A stretch of 64,000 nt of DNA from Profftia sp020342455 (GCF_020342455.1 NZ_CP080506.1:248001-312000), one strand, 5' to 3'; shown: positions 50,963-61,099, counted from the first letter of the stretch. Notes: generated from the sequence alone by a model not told the origin. Translations and numbers: made by a program.

Positions 50963-51433
50963 TTATTTATATATAGGATTTATATGCCATTCTAAAACAT
51001 TTTTTTTATTATTAAAGCAAGATATACAAGTAATTGCAGATGTAGATAAAACAGGGAGATTGTATTCAGGACATAATTCTGAAATTAAATAACAAATTAA
51101 TGGTAGGTGAGAGATTAAGATTATACTAGATATTCCTGTTTTAGCTAGTTTTCTTAGAAAATACATAATTACATCAACATTACCATATGGTTTTAGATCA
51201 TGTATTATATCTATGTTTTCTTCTGATAAAGTTAATACTTCACGTACTGCTGATAGTGTTTGTTGAGCACGTAAATATGGACTAACTAAAACTCTTTCAA
51301 TTTTGAATGATTTTTCTTTTAGAAAAGAAGCCATATACATTGATGTATTATAACCATACTTAACAAGTGGTCTAGCTAAATCGCTAGATGCTTCTAAAGA
51401 GGCTGCACCATGACGCATAATAAAAACTTGCAT
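50963..51433 (-). CDS. sixA: SixA, phosphohistidine phosphatase
   Basis: Histidine-phosphatase-superfamily enzyme; in E. coli it removes phosphate from phosphohistidines, with NPr of the nitrogen PTS and the ArcB HPt domain as reported targets. 156 aa (E. coli 161). The catalytic RHG is at residues 7-9 (H8), with RVLVSPYLRAQQTL and the second histidine in LISHLPL. It is complete apart from a few C-terminal residues. It stands alone, about 1 kb from dxs and 2.2 kb from clpB; its partners are outside this window. Confidence 0.95.
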   Translation of the reverse strand: MQVFIMRHGAASLEASSDLARPLVKYGYNTSMYMASFLKEKSFKIERVLVSPYLRAQQTLSAVREVLTLSEENIDIIHDLKPYGNVDVIMYFLRKLAKTGISSIILISHLPLICYLISELCPEYNLPVLSTSAITCISCFNNKKNVLEWHINPIYK

Positions 51434-52487
51434 ATTATTATAATCTTCATCTAGTTTAGATATGATCTCTTTTAACTTTATAGTATTAGAGTCTAAATAT
51501 TTACCTATTTTATGAGTATAATTTTAACATATTATTAAGTGTGTTAAAGATTGTATAATAATATGTATAATCACTGTTCTTTAATTAAATCGTTCAAACT
51601 ATTATTATATAATAATTCTATAAAAAAATAATTATTATTACTTAATACACTATATATTAATCACTGCCAATAAAATTTTTATGTATCTTTAGATTTTATA
51701 ATTATAGTGGTAATAAAATCTAATTGTATTTTAATTAGTTAAATTTAATAGATTATATAAATATAATAACCTATATATTTTATAATATTATTTATCTTAA
51801 CAAGATAGTATAACTATATACAGTATATTATATTATATTTCCATATATTATTCCTTATAAAATTATTTATGCAGGTAATTATTTTTTGATGTATAAAAAT
51901 ATAGATAGATTATATTAGTAATAATAATTGTTATTATATTTAGATATTAGATAAAATTTAACTTTATTGATTTATATTTTAATATTCTAACAAAATAATA
52001 TAAAAATAAATATCAAATATAAATAACTATATACTAATAAAAAGTACTTATATATTTTAACAAAAAAATCTACTTGTTTTTGGAGTATCACTACTAGTTT
52101 AATAGAACCAATATAGCTCTTAAAAACTTAGATTATTCATTAGGTATACATAATGAATAGATAAATATATAAAATAATAATTTTTTTATAAAATACCATT
52201 GCTTCAAATATATAATAGAGCCTTTTGATAAATTTTATATATAATTTATACTATTACTATAGAAATATTATGTAATTTACACAGAGAGATTATTATTCAA
52301 TCTATTACCCTTAAATTAAGAATAATACCTATATAATTAAAAATAATTTATTTTAATAAAATAACTAGTAAAATATTTTTTTGATAAAACATCGTTTACT
52401 TAAAACTTTCAGTGAATATATAAAATAATAAAAAGATATACAAAAATAAAATATTAAAATAATCTTTAATTATGAGTATTTTATATT
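51434..52487. other. dxs-sixA spacer
   Basis: 1.05 kb, no gene. Holds the hairpins at 51689 and 52134-52159 (9 bp). In E. coli yajO, pgpA, thiL and nusB follow dxs; none is visible here. Confidence 0.6.
51689..51723. repeat. 11 bp hairpin upstream of sixA
   Basis: Perfect arms 51689-51699 and 51713-51723 around 13 nt, 256 bp upstream of sixA; no U-tract. Confidence 0.4.
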
Positions 52488-54347
52488 TTATAACCAATTT
52501 TTAATTTGGTTCATAATTCCTTCAGCATCTAATTGAACATCATGTAGAGATTCAATTTGAGTACCTTGTGGAATGAATGTATCTGGTAAGCCAAGGTTAA
52601 GTACTGGCACTATTTTGCGTTTTAGCATGAGGAGCTCGTTTACCCCGCTTCCCGCACCACCGATAATAACATTTTCTTCGAGTGTTACCAAAGAATCATG
52701 AGTAGCTACTAACCTTATTACCAAGTCTTCGTCTAGTGGTTTTACAAAGCGCATATCAACTAAAGTAGCGTTTAATAGTTCTGCGGTTATTAAAGCATTA
52801 TGCATTAGAGTACCAAAATTAAGTATTGCAATTTTTTTACCTCTACGACGTACTACCCCTTTACCAATAGGTAAGATTTTAAGAGGTAGTAATATTACCC
52901 CAGTGCCTGTGCCTTTTGGATAACGCACTGCCGTAGGTCCATATTGATAATGATAACCAGTATGTAACATTTGCCGGAATTCGTTCTCATCACTTGGTGT
53001 CATAATGATCATATTTGGGATACATCGTAGGAATGATATATCAAAGGCACCCTGATGTGTTTGTCCATCACCTCCTACAATACCTGCACGATCTATTGCA
53101 AACATGACGGGTAGTTTTTGTAAAGCAATATCATGAATAACCTGATCATAAGCACGCTGTAGGAACGTTGAATAAATTGCCACTACTGGTTTATAACCGC
53201 TAATAGCCAAGCCAGAAGCAAAGGTTACTGCATGTTGTTCTGCAATTGCAACATCAAAATACTGTTGTGTATATTCTTTAGAAAAACGAACCATACCAGA
53301 TCCTTCACACATTGCTGGTGTTATGGCTATCATTTTATGATTATAGAGGGCGTTTTCACAAAGCCAGTCACCAAAAATTTTTGAATAGGTAGGTAATTCA
53401 TCGATTTTTTTTGGTAATATGCCGCTTGTTAGATCAAATTTTGGTACAGCATGCCATTTAATGGGATCTTTTTCTGCAGGTGTATATCCCTTACCTTTTT
53501 TTGTTATAATATGTAATAGCTGAGGGTTTTTAAAATTACGTATCTTTTTTAATATATTTATCAAGCATTTTACATCATGTCCATCAACTGGTCCAATATA
53601 GTTAAATCCTAACTCTTCAAATAAAGAGCTAGGAGTGACTATTTCTTTTTTATACTTTTCTGTGCGTTTAACTATCTTTTTAATCTGTGTTAAACTAGAG
53701 AAACATTTTTGACTACTTTTATGTAAACTGTAATATATTTTGTTAGAAAATAAATGCACTAAATGATTTCTTAATGCACCTACATTTTTAGAGATTGACA
53801 TTTCATTATCATTTAATACAATAAGTATATCAACTTTAATAGCTCCAGCATGGTTAATTGCTTCTAAAGCCATTCCCGCAGTTAAAGCTCCATCCCCTAT
53901 TACGCAAACAGTTCTTCTATTTTTCCCTTCACGTTTAGCGGCAACAGCTATTCCAAGTCCTGCACTAATAGAAGTTGAAGAATGACCTACGCTTAGTATG
54001 TCATATTCGCTTTCCTCTCTCCATGGAAAAGAATGTAAACCTCCTTTCTGACGTATGGTTGTAATACGATCTCGTCGTCCAGTTAAAATTTTATGAGGAT
54101 AAGCTTGGTGACCTACATCCCAAATTAATGAGTCAAATGGTGTATTATAAATATAGTGTAGCGCTACAGTTAATTCTATAACACCTAAACCAGAAGCAAA
54201 GTGTCCACTGGATCTACTGACGCTATTAAGAAGATATTGACGTAATTCTTTACAAAGTTTAGGTAGTTTATCTTGAGATAATAGACGAAGATCTTTTGGA
54301 TATTCAACCAGAGATAGTATTGGGTATTTATTGATATCTAAAATCAT
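52488..54347 (-). CDS. dxs: 1-deoxy-D-xylulose-5-phosphate synthase
   Basis: Thiamine diphosphate enzyme joining pyruvate and glyceraldehyde 3-phosphate, first step of the MEP pathway. 619 aa (E. coli 620). Motifs: WDVGHQAYPHKILTGRRD, the ThDP motif GDGALTAGMALEAINHAG...LNDNEMSIS, the DRAGIVGGDGQTHQGAFD block, and the catalytic glutamate region DVAIAEQHAVTFASG. It follows ispA as in enterics, but 213 bp away with a long hairpin between them. GapA in this window produces and consumes its triose substrate pool. Confidence 0.98.
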   Translation of the reverse strand: MILDINKYPILSLVEYPKDLRLLSQDKLPKLCKELRQYLLNSVSRSSGHFASGLGVIELTVALHYIYNTPFDSLIWDVGHQAYPHKILTGRRDRITTIRQKGGLHSFPWREESEYDILSVGHSSTSISAGLGIAVAAKREGKNRRTVCVIGDGALTAGMALEAINHAGAIKVDILIVLNDNEMSISKNVGALRNHLVHLFSNKIYYSLHKSSQKCFSSLTQIKKIVKRTEKYKKEIVTPSSLFEELGFNYIGPVDGHDVKCLINILKKIRNFKNPQLLHIITKKGKGYTPAEKDPIKWHAVPKFDLTSGILPKKIDELPTYSKIFGDWLCENALYNHKMIAITPAMCEGSGMVRFSKEYTQQYFDVAIAEQHAVTFASGLAISGYKPVVAIYSTFLQRAYDQVIHDIALQKLPVMFAIDRAGIVGGDGQTHQGAFDISFLRCIPNMIIMTPSDENEFRQMLHTGYHYQYGPTAVRYPKGTGTGVILLPLKILPIGKGVVRRRGKKIAILNFGTLMHNALITAELLNATLVDMRFVKPLDEDLVIRLVATHDSLVTLEENVIIGGAGSGVNELLMLKRKIVPVLNLGLPDTFIPQGTQIESLHDVQLDAEGIMNQIKNWL

Positions 54348-54424
54348 TATGGACTCATATCTTAAAATGTATTCTGTTATTTTATAAGATGCATATTTAA
54401 AAGGGCATTAATACTATATAGTTT

Positions 54425-54466
54425 ATACATCCTAATTATTTATTTTAGTAAATAATTAGGATGTAT
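54425..54466. repeat. 18 bp perfect hairpin between ispA and dxs
   Basis: Arms 54425-54442 and 54449-54466 are perfectly complementary around TTTTAG and include four G-C pairs. It is about 95 nt past the ispA stop and 78 nt before dxs. There is no U-tract on the minus strand, so it could partly terminate, set an mRNA end, or act in the dxs leader. Confidence 0.92.
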
Positions 54467-54560
54467 GTTGCGATTACCTAATACAAATAAAATAAAGTTA
54501 ATATAGGTTCTAATAATATTTTTTATCCCTATAAAATGAATAAATATTTTTTATTAAATA

Positions 54561-55478
54561 TTAATAATTACGTTCAATAATAAAAATAGCTAAGTCCTTT
54601 AATGCTTTAGTATCAATTCTATTATCCTGTTCAATTTGGTTTAGTACTGTAATTGCAGTTTGATATAGATGTTGGGCTTTATTTTTGGCTTGTTTTAACC
54701 CAAGAAGATATGGATATGTATTTTTTTTAAATACTTGATTTGAACCTTGTAATTTTCCTATTTTTTTGTTATCATCAACAACATCTATGATATCATCTTG
54801 TATCTGAAAAGCTAGACCAATAGCTTGTGCATACAGGTCTAGTAATGGTATAACCTTACGTCCATAATAACCCGAGGCTAGTGCTCCTAGGCGGATTGCG
54901 CAGCGTATTAAAGCACCAGTTTTACAGTTATAAATTTGTTCAAGAACTAGTAAATCTATAATTTTTCCTTCAAATGCTAAATCCAATGCCTGACCACCGC
55001 ACATTCCCGCAACTCCACTAGCTCGTGCTAGTTCACTTAGCATAGCTAGTCTGTTAGAATTACTAACTGTTGGCATGGTACTATCAGTTAAAATAGAAAA
55101 TGCTAGGCTTTGAAAGGCATCACCAGCTAAAATTGCTTGCGCTTCGCTAAATTTAACATGAGTGGTTAATTTGCCACGACGCATTATATCATTATCTATC
55201 GATGGTAAGTCGTCGTGTATTAATGAATAAGCATGTATACATTCTACGGCTGCTGCAGGTGCATCTAAGTCATTTAATGATGTGCCAAACATTTTTCCAG
55301 TGGCATAAACTAGATAGGGTCGTATGCGTTTGCCGCCTAGTAGTATACTATAGCGCATAGCTGTAACTAGTTCGCTATCATATATAGGTAAATTATTTAT
55401 ATAATTAATAAGCGCAGTATCAACGCGTTTATGATAATATTGAAATAACTTTTCAAAAAAAAACATTTTATCTTTCAT
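54561..55478 (-). CDS. ispA: farnesyl diphosphate synthase
   Basis: Condenses isopentenyl and dimethylallyl diphosphate to geranyl and farnesyl diphosphate, precursors of quinones, undecaprenyl phosphate and heme O. 305 aa (E. coli 299). First aspartate-rich motif DDLPSIDND (D89, D90, D95, D97) followed by MRRG, second motif QDDIIDV; GGKRIRP and GGQALDL are kept. Start taken at ATG 55478; ATG 55466 (MFFFEK) fits the E. coli N-terminus about as well and neither has a strong ribosome site. xseB, which precedes ispA in enterics, is absent. Confidence 0.97.
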   Translation of the reverse strand: MKDKMFFFEKLFQYYHKRVDTALINYINNLPIYDSELVTAMRYSILLGGKRIRPYLVYATGKMFGTSLNDLDAPAAAVECIHAYSLIHDDLPSIDNDIMRRGKLTTHVKFSEAQAILAGDAFQSLAFSILTDSTMPTVSNSNRLAMLSELARASGVAGMCGGQALDLAFEGKIIDLLVLEQIYNCKTGALIRCAIRLGALASGYYGRKVIPLLDLYAQAIGLAFQIQDDIIDVVDDNKKIGKLQGSNQVFKKNTYPYLLGLKQAKNKAQHLYQTAITVLNQIEQDNRIDTKALKDLAIFIIERNY

Positions 55479-55866
55479 TTAAATGATAATGGTAACATAT
55501 AAATTTTACTTATAATATTAAATATGAAGAATTTAGTTATACGTTATACTTTTTATAATCATAATTTATTATAAAATATACCTTTAATTTATATACTAAT
55601 ATAACCCTATATATACTTATACTGTGTCCTAGTAATTTTATGAATTAAAATTCTATTATATTATTAATGATATTATCGTATTTACATTACAAAATTTTAG
55701 ATATACTTTATATTTTAATAGTAAAAATAAATTTTTTATTTATTACATTATTATTTAATACTTTTATATTATATACTTTTATAATTTATTTCTGAATATA
55801 TAATATATATTATAAATTGTTTTAGCATAGATATTAATCGTATTATTTATAGTTTATTATTAAAAT

Positions 55867-55885
55867 AATCGTAAAATTTTATCGA
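55867..55885 (+). other. bulged hairpin with T-run
   Basis: Nine pairs with one bulge (ATCG-TAAAA / TTTTA-T-CGAT), followed by ATTTTTGCG. Orphan on the plus strand; possibly chance. Confidence 0.25.
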
Positions 55886-56194
55886 TATTTTTGCGTTGAT
55901 TAATATTTCTGCTTAGAAAAAGTTTAAAATATTATAAATTAGTCAAATAAATACTTTAAAAATATTTAGATTATCTATAAGTATGCTTTAAAAATAAATT
56001 AAATTAAATATAATAATCAATTTATATTTTAACTATAATCTAGGTATACGTAATGATATTTAGAAGTTAATGATTAATTATATACATATATTCTCAATAT
56101 ATTCAATAAAACTATGATATAGTTTGAGAAACATTATAAACATAGAAAACCTTTTTATATGTAAAGCATTACGGTAATTGTAAGTTATCTTTTA

Positions 56195-56222
56195 TAGATA
56201 TATAGTGAGTACTATATATCTA
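56195..56222. repeat. 12 bp perfect hairpin
   Basis: Arms 56195-56206 and 56211-56222 around GAGT, between yajR and ispA, without a U-tract. Confidence 0.6.
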
Positions 56223-56539
56223 GTAATTGAATAAGTATTCATATTAGTAGTTATTATATATCTATAAAAATTAAAAATATTTTTTTATTTATTAAAAAAA
56301 TTAAGAAAATATAGGTTATTCAATTATTCTAGTATCTTTAGCTCTATATATTTATTTTTTATTACTATTACCATAGATCCTTGAGTTATTAGATACTTAT
56401 AAGGTTAATTACGTTTATATGAATATTATTTATAAGATTATGATATATCAAATATAGTTTTAAGATTAGCTGAATATAACGATATTCATTCAATAATAAA
56501 TTTTTTTATTAATTATTGTATTGATATATTTATTTTATG

Positions 56540-56567
56540 TTTACTTATTTTAAATAAAATAAGTAAA
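56540..56567. repeat. 13 bp perfect hairpin
   Basis: Arms 56540-56552 and 56555-56567 with 2 nt between them, 280 bp past the yajR stop. Confidence 0.6.
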
Positions 56568-56849
56568 ATATATTAAGTAAATGAGTGAGTATTTTGAATA
56601 TAAATAAGATTACTAGAAGTATTTAGTGGTCACTCATAAGTCTTAGATATTAATCTTTAATATTTAAAAAGAAATAATATATTTAAATTTATAGTTTAAA
56701 GGAGTAATAAACAATATTTTAAAAAAAGTTCAATAATGCCAATCCTTTAACTGTAGAAATAGTATATTTATTTTATATATCAGGAGATATTAGGATATTT
56801 TGTGAATTTTCTTACTATCTAGAAATATATTTTATTTTAAATATTGTAA

Positions 56850-58241
56850 TTATTCTTTAAATTTAATCTCTGAGTGTTCAGAGCTTGATATAAATAATTC
56901 TATTTGACTGCGGGATATGAGTTTAGAGTCAATTTTCATGTATATAGTTTGTTCTTCTGGAATCAAAACCACATCGACTACACCATGTAAATTTTTTATT
57001 AATTTTTCTAACTGGTATGTTGCTCGAATTTCTTTTGGTATTACAATACGTAAATTACTGAGGTATATAGGTTGTTTCATTGTTAGGCTTATTAATAACC
57101 AGATCGCTGTTAAAACAGCGCAGCTGGTAAATACCATGTTAGCTCCATTATGTTCATATAACAAACCACCTATACTTCCACCGATAGCTACACCAATAAA
57201 CTGGCTAGTAGAATAAATACCCATTGCTGTACCTTTATATCCAGTAGGGGATACTTTACTAAGAATCGAAGGAAGTAACGCTTCTATAATATTGAAAGAA
57301 ATAAAAAACAGTTGTATACCTAAAAAAATTCCATATAGATTTGTATCTACGTACCAAAATATTACTTCAGCAAAAAGCATTAAAAGAATACATATACGAA
57401 AAATCTGTTTAATATAACGATATTTTTCTGCATAAAAAATAAGAGGTACTACACACACTAATGCTATTAGCATTGTTACTATATATACTTGCCACTGGTT
57501 ATGGCGTGACAATCCAGCTTTTTCCATTAAAGGGGGGATAGCTATAAAACTAGATATTAATAATGTATGTAAGCACATAATACTAAAATTTAGCTTCATT
57601 AAATAACTATTAGTTAAAACTACGCCAAAATTACTTTGAATTACATTTGAATCGCGATTTAATACCTGATGGTTAGGATTAGGAATAAAGAATAATGTAA
57701 CCATTATACCACTGAGTGCCATTAGAGCAATAATCCAAAACAAGCCAGATAGACCAATAGCTTGAGTAATAATAGGACCTGTAATCATAGCTATAGTAAA
57801 CGTAATACCGAAACTTATACCGATATAAGCCATTGCTAAGGTACGATTTTGCTCTTGTGTTAAGTCTGATAGTAATGCCATGATAGCTGCAGAAATAGCA
57901 CCAGATCCCTGTAATGATCGACCCAAGATAACACCCCAAATTGAATTTGCTATACCTGCTATAGCACTACCTAAAGCAAATAAAAGTAATCCTATCACTA
58001 TTACAGTTTTACGTCCAATAAGATCTGATAATAAACCACATGGAATTTGGAAAAGTGCTTGGGTCAACCCATAAATACCAATTGCAATACCTATCAAAGT
58101 TTCTGAAGCGTCAGTCAATAATATCCCATAAGTATTTAGTACAGGTAAAACCATAAACATTCCAAGCATACGTAATGAGAAGATAGTGCTTAGACCTAAT
58201 ATAGCTTTCCATTCCTTTGGTGTGATGTGGATATCATCCAT
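56850..58241 (-). CDS. yajR: YajR, MFS drug-efflux-type transporter
   Basis: Proton-coupled major facilitator with 12 membrane helices; physiological substrate unknown. 463 aa (E. coli about 454). Motif A is GLLSDLIGRKTVI (about 72-84) and a proline/glycine-rich motif C region lies near helix 5. The C-terminus (about 398-455) carries the extra ferredoxin-like YAM domain that sets YajR apart from other exporters (LRIVIPKEIRATYQLEKLIKNLHGVVDVVLIPEE). GAGG lies 6 nt before ATG 58241. In E. coli it follows cyoE; here it is 13 kb away. Confidence 0.93.
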   Translation of the reverse strand: MDDIHITPKEWKAILGLSTIFSLRMLGMFMVLPVLNTYGILLTDASETLIGIAIGIYGLTQALFQIPCGLLSDLIGRKTVIVIGLLLFALGSAIAGIANSIWGVILGRSLQGSGAISAAIMALLSDLTQEQNRTLAMAYIGISFGITFTIAMITGPIITQAIGLSGLFWIIALMALSGIMVTLFFIPNPNHQVLNRDSNVIQSNFGVVLTNSYLMKLNFSIMCLHTLLISSFIAIPPLMEKAGLSRHNQWQVYIVTMLIALVCVVPLIFYAEKYRYIKQIFRICILLMLFAEVIFWYVDTNLYGIFLGIQLFFISFNIIEALLPSILSKVSPTGYKGTAMGIYSTSQFIGVAIGGSIGGLLYEHNGANMVFTSCAVLTAIWLLISLTMKQPIYLSNLRIVIPKEIRATYQLEKLIKNLHGVVDVVLIPEEQTIYMKIDSKLISRSQIELFISSSEHSEIKFKE

Positions 58242-58585
58242 TATAACCTCAGTATATAATAATGATCATTTAATATTTACATTAGAATAAAATTCTTCTT
58301 AACTATTTAAGATTATAAAATATATCACTAAATATAATAAAATTGTTATTTTATCTTTTTAGGTATACATAAAAATATCAATATTACTTAATAACAAAAA
58401 GTTAAGTATTAAATTTTATTATTATTTTATAGAACTACTCCTTATTGATCCTCGCAAAAAATTTATCATTAGTCTTTGGACTATTACTTATAATTTATAT
58501 TTTAAGTAATAAAATATTATGTTTTTATTTTTATTACTTTAATCTAAACTAGATATAAAAATAATTCTATGAATACTATTTTAAT
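58242..58585. other. yccA-yajR spacer
   Basis: 344 bp between two minus-strand genes; no terminator or promoter stands out. Confidence 0.5.
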
Positions 58586-59257
58586 TTAATTATCACGATT
58601 TAAACCAAGAATACTTAACAAGCTAATAAAAATATTATATAAAGATGCATATAAACTAACAGTAGCTCGGATATAGTTAATCTCACCACCATGAATGATA
58701 TTACTAGTTTCCAAGAGGATCGCTCCTGTAGAAAATAAGACAAATAAAGAACTAATAACTAAAGATAGGGCCGGAATTTTTAGAAAAATATTAGCTATAA
58801 TAGCTACTAATATAACTACAAAACCAGCTATCATCATTCCACCTAAGAATGACATATCTTTTCGTGTAGTTAATACATAAAATGAGCAACAAAAAAATAC
58901 AGCTGCTGTGCCGCTTAATGCTAACATAATTAAATTTCCAGCACCATCGGCAATAAATGAACTAAGTATAGGCCCTAAGGTATAACCCATAAAACCAGTT
59001 AGAGCGAAAACTGCGATAATTCCTGCTGGACGATTTGCTAAGTAATGAGTCAAAAACATTAAGCCATAAAATCCAAATAACATTACTAAGAAGTTTGGAG
59101 CTGGTAGTTTTAAAATAGTACTTGCAGTAGCAGTTAATGCGGAACAAGTAAGTGTTAATGCTAGTAATAAATAAGTATTCCGCAAAACTTTATTAGTATT
59201 TAACAGATAAGTATTATGAGAAGATTGGGATGAATTAGAAACAATAATACGGTCCAT
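58586..59257 (-). CDS. yccA: YccA, BAX-inhibitor-1-type inner-membrane protein
   Basis: Seven-helix membrane protein of the UPF0005/BI-1 family; in E. coli a substrate and modulator of the FtsH protease that associates with FtsH-HflKC and can protect jammed SecY. 223 aa (E. coli 219). The N-terminal cytosolic tail includes MDRIIVSNSSQSSHNTYLL, followed by the NKVLRNTYLLLALTLTCSA helix, and the C-terminus matches closely (LLETSNIIHGGEINYIRATVSLYASLYNIFISLLSILG). A GAGAG site precedes ATG 59257. hflK-hflC are 2.5 kb away in the same orientation. Confidence 0.96.
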   Translation of the reverse strand: MDRIIVSNSSQSSHNTYLLNTNKVLRNTYLLLALTLTCSALTATASTILKLPAPNFLVMLFGFYGLMFLTHYLANRPAGIIAVFALTGFMGYTLGPILSSFIADGAGNLIMLALSGTAAVFFCCSFYVLTTRKDMSFLGGMMIAGFVVILVAIIANIFLKIPALSLVISSLFVLFSTGAILLETSNIIHGGEINYIRATVSLYASLYNIFISLLSILGLNRDN

Positions 59258-59437
59258 TGAATTTTTCTCTCGTATAAGGAATAAAAGGAAAGTATGTATT
59301 TTATAAGGATAACCTAAATGAATTGATATAGACGATGTCTTTTACTCTTCTTTACTTTTAATATATATTAATATAATAATATATATCGGTAAAATATTCT
59401 ACCATGAGAATATTTAGTATTAATAACTTATATACTT

Positions 59438-59457
59438 TAGTATATCTTGATATACTA
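59438..59457. repeat. 9 bp palindrome pair upstream of yccA
   Basis: TAGTATATC/GATATACTA (59438-59446, 59449-59457) overlaps a second palindrome TATACT/AGTATA (59431-59444). It lies 180 bp upstream of yccA; operator or chance. Confidence 0.35.
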
Positions 59458-59626
59458 TATTATGAAGATTTAATAAAGATAGTAGTATTATTAAAATAAA
59501 TAATTATATTCACCAAATTAGATTATAAAATAATAGAAATTATATTTGTAATATTACTGTAATAAACTGAAATTGACAATTTTTTATGTAATATTTTACT
59601 CTTAGTTATTACATCTTTTGTACGTT

Positions 59627-59664
59627 AGATACTAAAAGGCGATAAATATCTCCTTTTAGTATCT
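59627..59664 (-). terminator. gapA 3' hairpin
   Basis: 13 bp perfect stem (59627-59639 with 59652-59664), 12 nt loop, starting 10 nt past the gapA stop. Position and strength fit a transcript end for a highly expressed gene, although the tail TAACGTAC lacks a U-tract. Confidence 0.65.
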
Positions 59665-59674
59665 TATAACTAAA

Positions 59675-60670
59675 TTATTTATACATTAGGGAGATTAAGT
59701 CTAATACTTTATTTGAATAACCGGTTTCATTATCGTACCAAGAAACTAATTTCACAAAATGATCATTAAGGGAAAGACCAGCTTTTGCGTCAAATATTGA
59801 AGTACAAACCTCACCGTTAAAGTCATTAGAAACTACATCATCTTCAGTGTATCCCATAATATTTTTTAATTCGTTTTCTGAGGCATATTTTATAGCTAAA
59901 CAAATATCTTTATAAGATGTTGATTTTTCTAATCTTGCAGTAAGATCTACTACTGAAACATTAGGCGTAGGAACACGAAATGCCATACCGGTTAGTTTAC
60001 CATTTAATTCTGGAATAACTTTGGCAACTGCTTTAGCAGCACCAGTAGAAGAAGGAATTATATTCTGGGATGCTCCTCGGCCACCGCGCCAATCTTTGTA
60101 AGATACACCATCAACAGTTTTTTGAGTGGATGTAGTAGCGTGCACAGTAGTCATTAAAGCTTCAATAATACCAAAATTATTGTGTAATACCTTAGCTAAT
60201 GGAGCCAAACAATTAGTAGTACAAGAAGCGTTGGATACAATATCTTGACCGGCATAAGTATGATCATTGACACCCATAACAAACATTGGCGTATTATCCT
60301 TTGAAGGACCAGTTATAACAACTTTTTTTGCTCCAGCCATAATATGCTTACGTGCAGTTTGATCAGTTAAGAATAATCCTGTGGATTCAATAACTACATC
60401 AACTTTTACCTCATTCCACTTAAGATTTAAAGGATCACGTTCTGCTGTGACTCTAATATTTTTTCCGTTAACAACTAAATATCCATTTTTAGAGACAATA
60501 TTGCCTCTGAAACGACCATGAGTAGAGTCGTATTTTAGCATATAAGACATATATTCATGATCTAAAAGATCATTGATTGCTACTATTTCTAGATCAGATT
60601 TCGTTTGGGCGGCACGGAAAATAATACGGCCTATACGTCCAAAACCATTTATACCTACTTTAATGCTCAT
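59675..60670 (-). CDS. gapA: glyceraldehyde-3-phosphate dehydrogenase
   Basis: NAD-dependent glycolytic enzyme forming 1,3-bisphosphoglycerate. 331 aa, the E. coli length. Rossmann motif GINGFGRIGR at 6-15, catalytic C150 in SNASCTTNCLAP and H177 in TTVHATT; the substrate loop SSTGAAKAV and the C-terminal SWYDNETGYSNKVLDL are intact. A GGTGGA site lies 8 nt or so before ATG 60670. It stands alone with its own 3' hairpin, as expected for a strongly expressed monocistronic gene. Confidence 0.99.
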   Translation of the reverse strand: MSIKVGINGFGRIGRIIFRAAQTKSDLEIVAINDLLDHEYMSYMLKYDSTHGRFRGNIVSKNGYLVVNGKNIRVTAERDPLNLKWNEVKVDVVIESTGLFLTDQTARKHIMAGAKKVVITGPSKDNTPMFVMGVNDHTYAGQDIVSNASCTTNCLAPLAKVLHNNFGIIEALMTTVHATTSTQKTVDGVSYKDWRGGRGASQNIIPSSTGAAKAVAKVIPELNGKLTGMAFRVPTPNVSVVDLTARLEKSTSYKDICLAIKYASENELKNIMGYTEDDVVSNDFNGEVCTSIFDAKAGLSLNDHFVKLVSWYDNETGYSNKVLDLISLMYK

Positions 60671-60784
60671 ATATAGTCCACCATATTTAATTAGTAAATA
60701 AATATCACTTAAAAATTACAAAAACTTATACATTCGTTGTTACAATTTTATACTTATAAAATAATTTATCAAATTTTATTGTGT

Positions 60785-60803
60785 TAGAAAATGGAATTTT
60801 CTA
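60785..60803. other. 8 bp hairpin upstream of gapA
   Basis: Arms 60785-60792 and 60796-60803 around GGA, 115 nt upstream of gapA; leader hairpin or chance. Confidence 0.3.
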
Positions 60804-61099
60804 CCTATTACTTAATAATATATGTCTTAAGTGTAAGTATATTTAAATTAATGGTCTTTACAAAAGATTGATGTACATAAAATATTTTGCTAAAATTATA
60901 TTATAATATATATCTATATTATGTGTAACAAATATTTTATTAAAGTTTACTAATTAATAAACAATAACTAATAGAATTTATAATTAGGCATTATATATAA
61001 TAATAACCTACAGAAGCTATGTATGGGTAGAGACATTGGATTACTATGATCTTGTACGTCTAATTTTAGAAATTCTTACCAAAAAATAATTTTATTTAA

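Larger units (their letters stand above)
55479..56849. other. yajR-ispA spacer
   Basis: 1.37 kb, no gene. Enterics have xseB and thiI upstream of ispA; I see no trace of either. Contains the hairpins at 55867, 56195 and 56540. yajR and ispA are not direct neighbours in E. coli, so a junction is inside. Confidence 0.6.
59258..59674. other. gapA-yccA spacer
   Basis: 417 bp with the gapA 3' hairpin and the 59438 palindromes; no gene. Confidence 0.55.
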
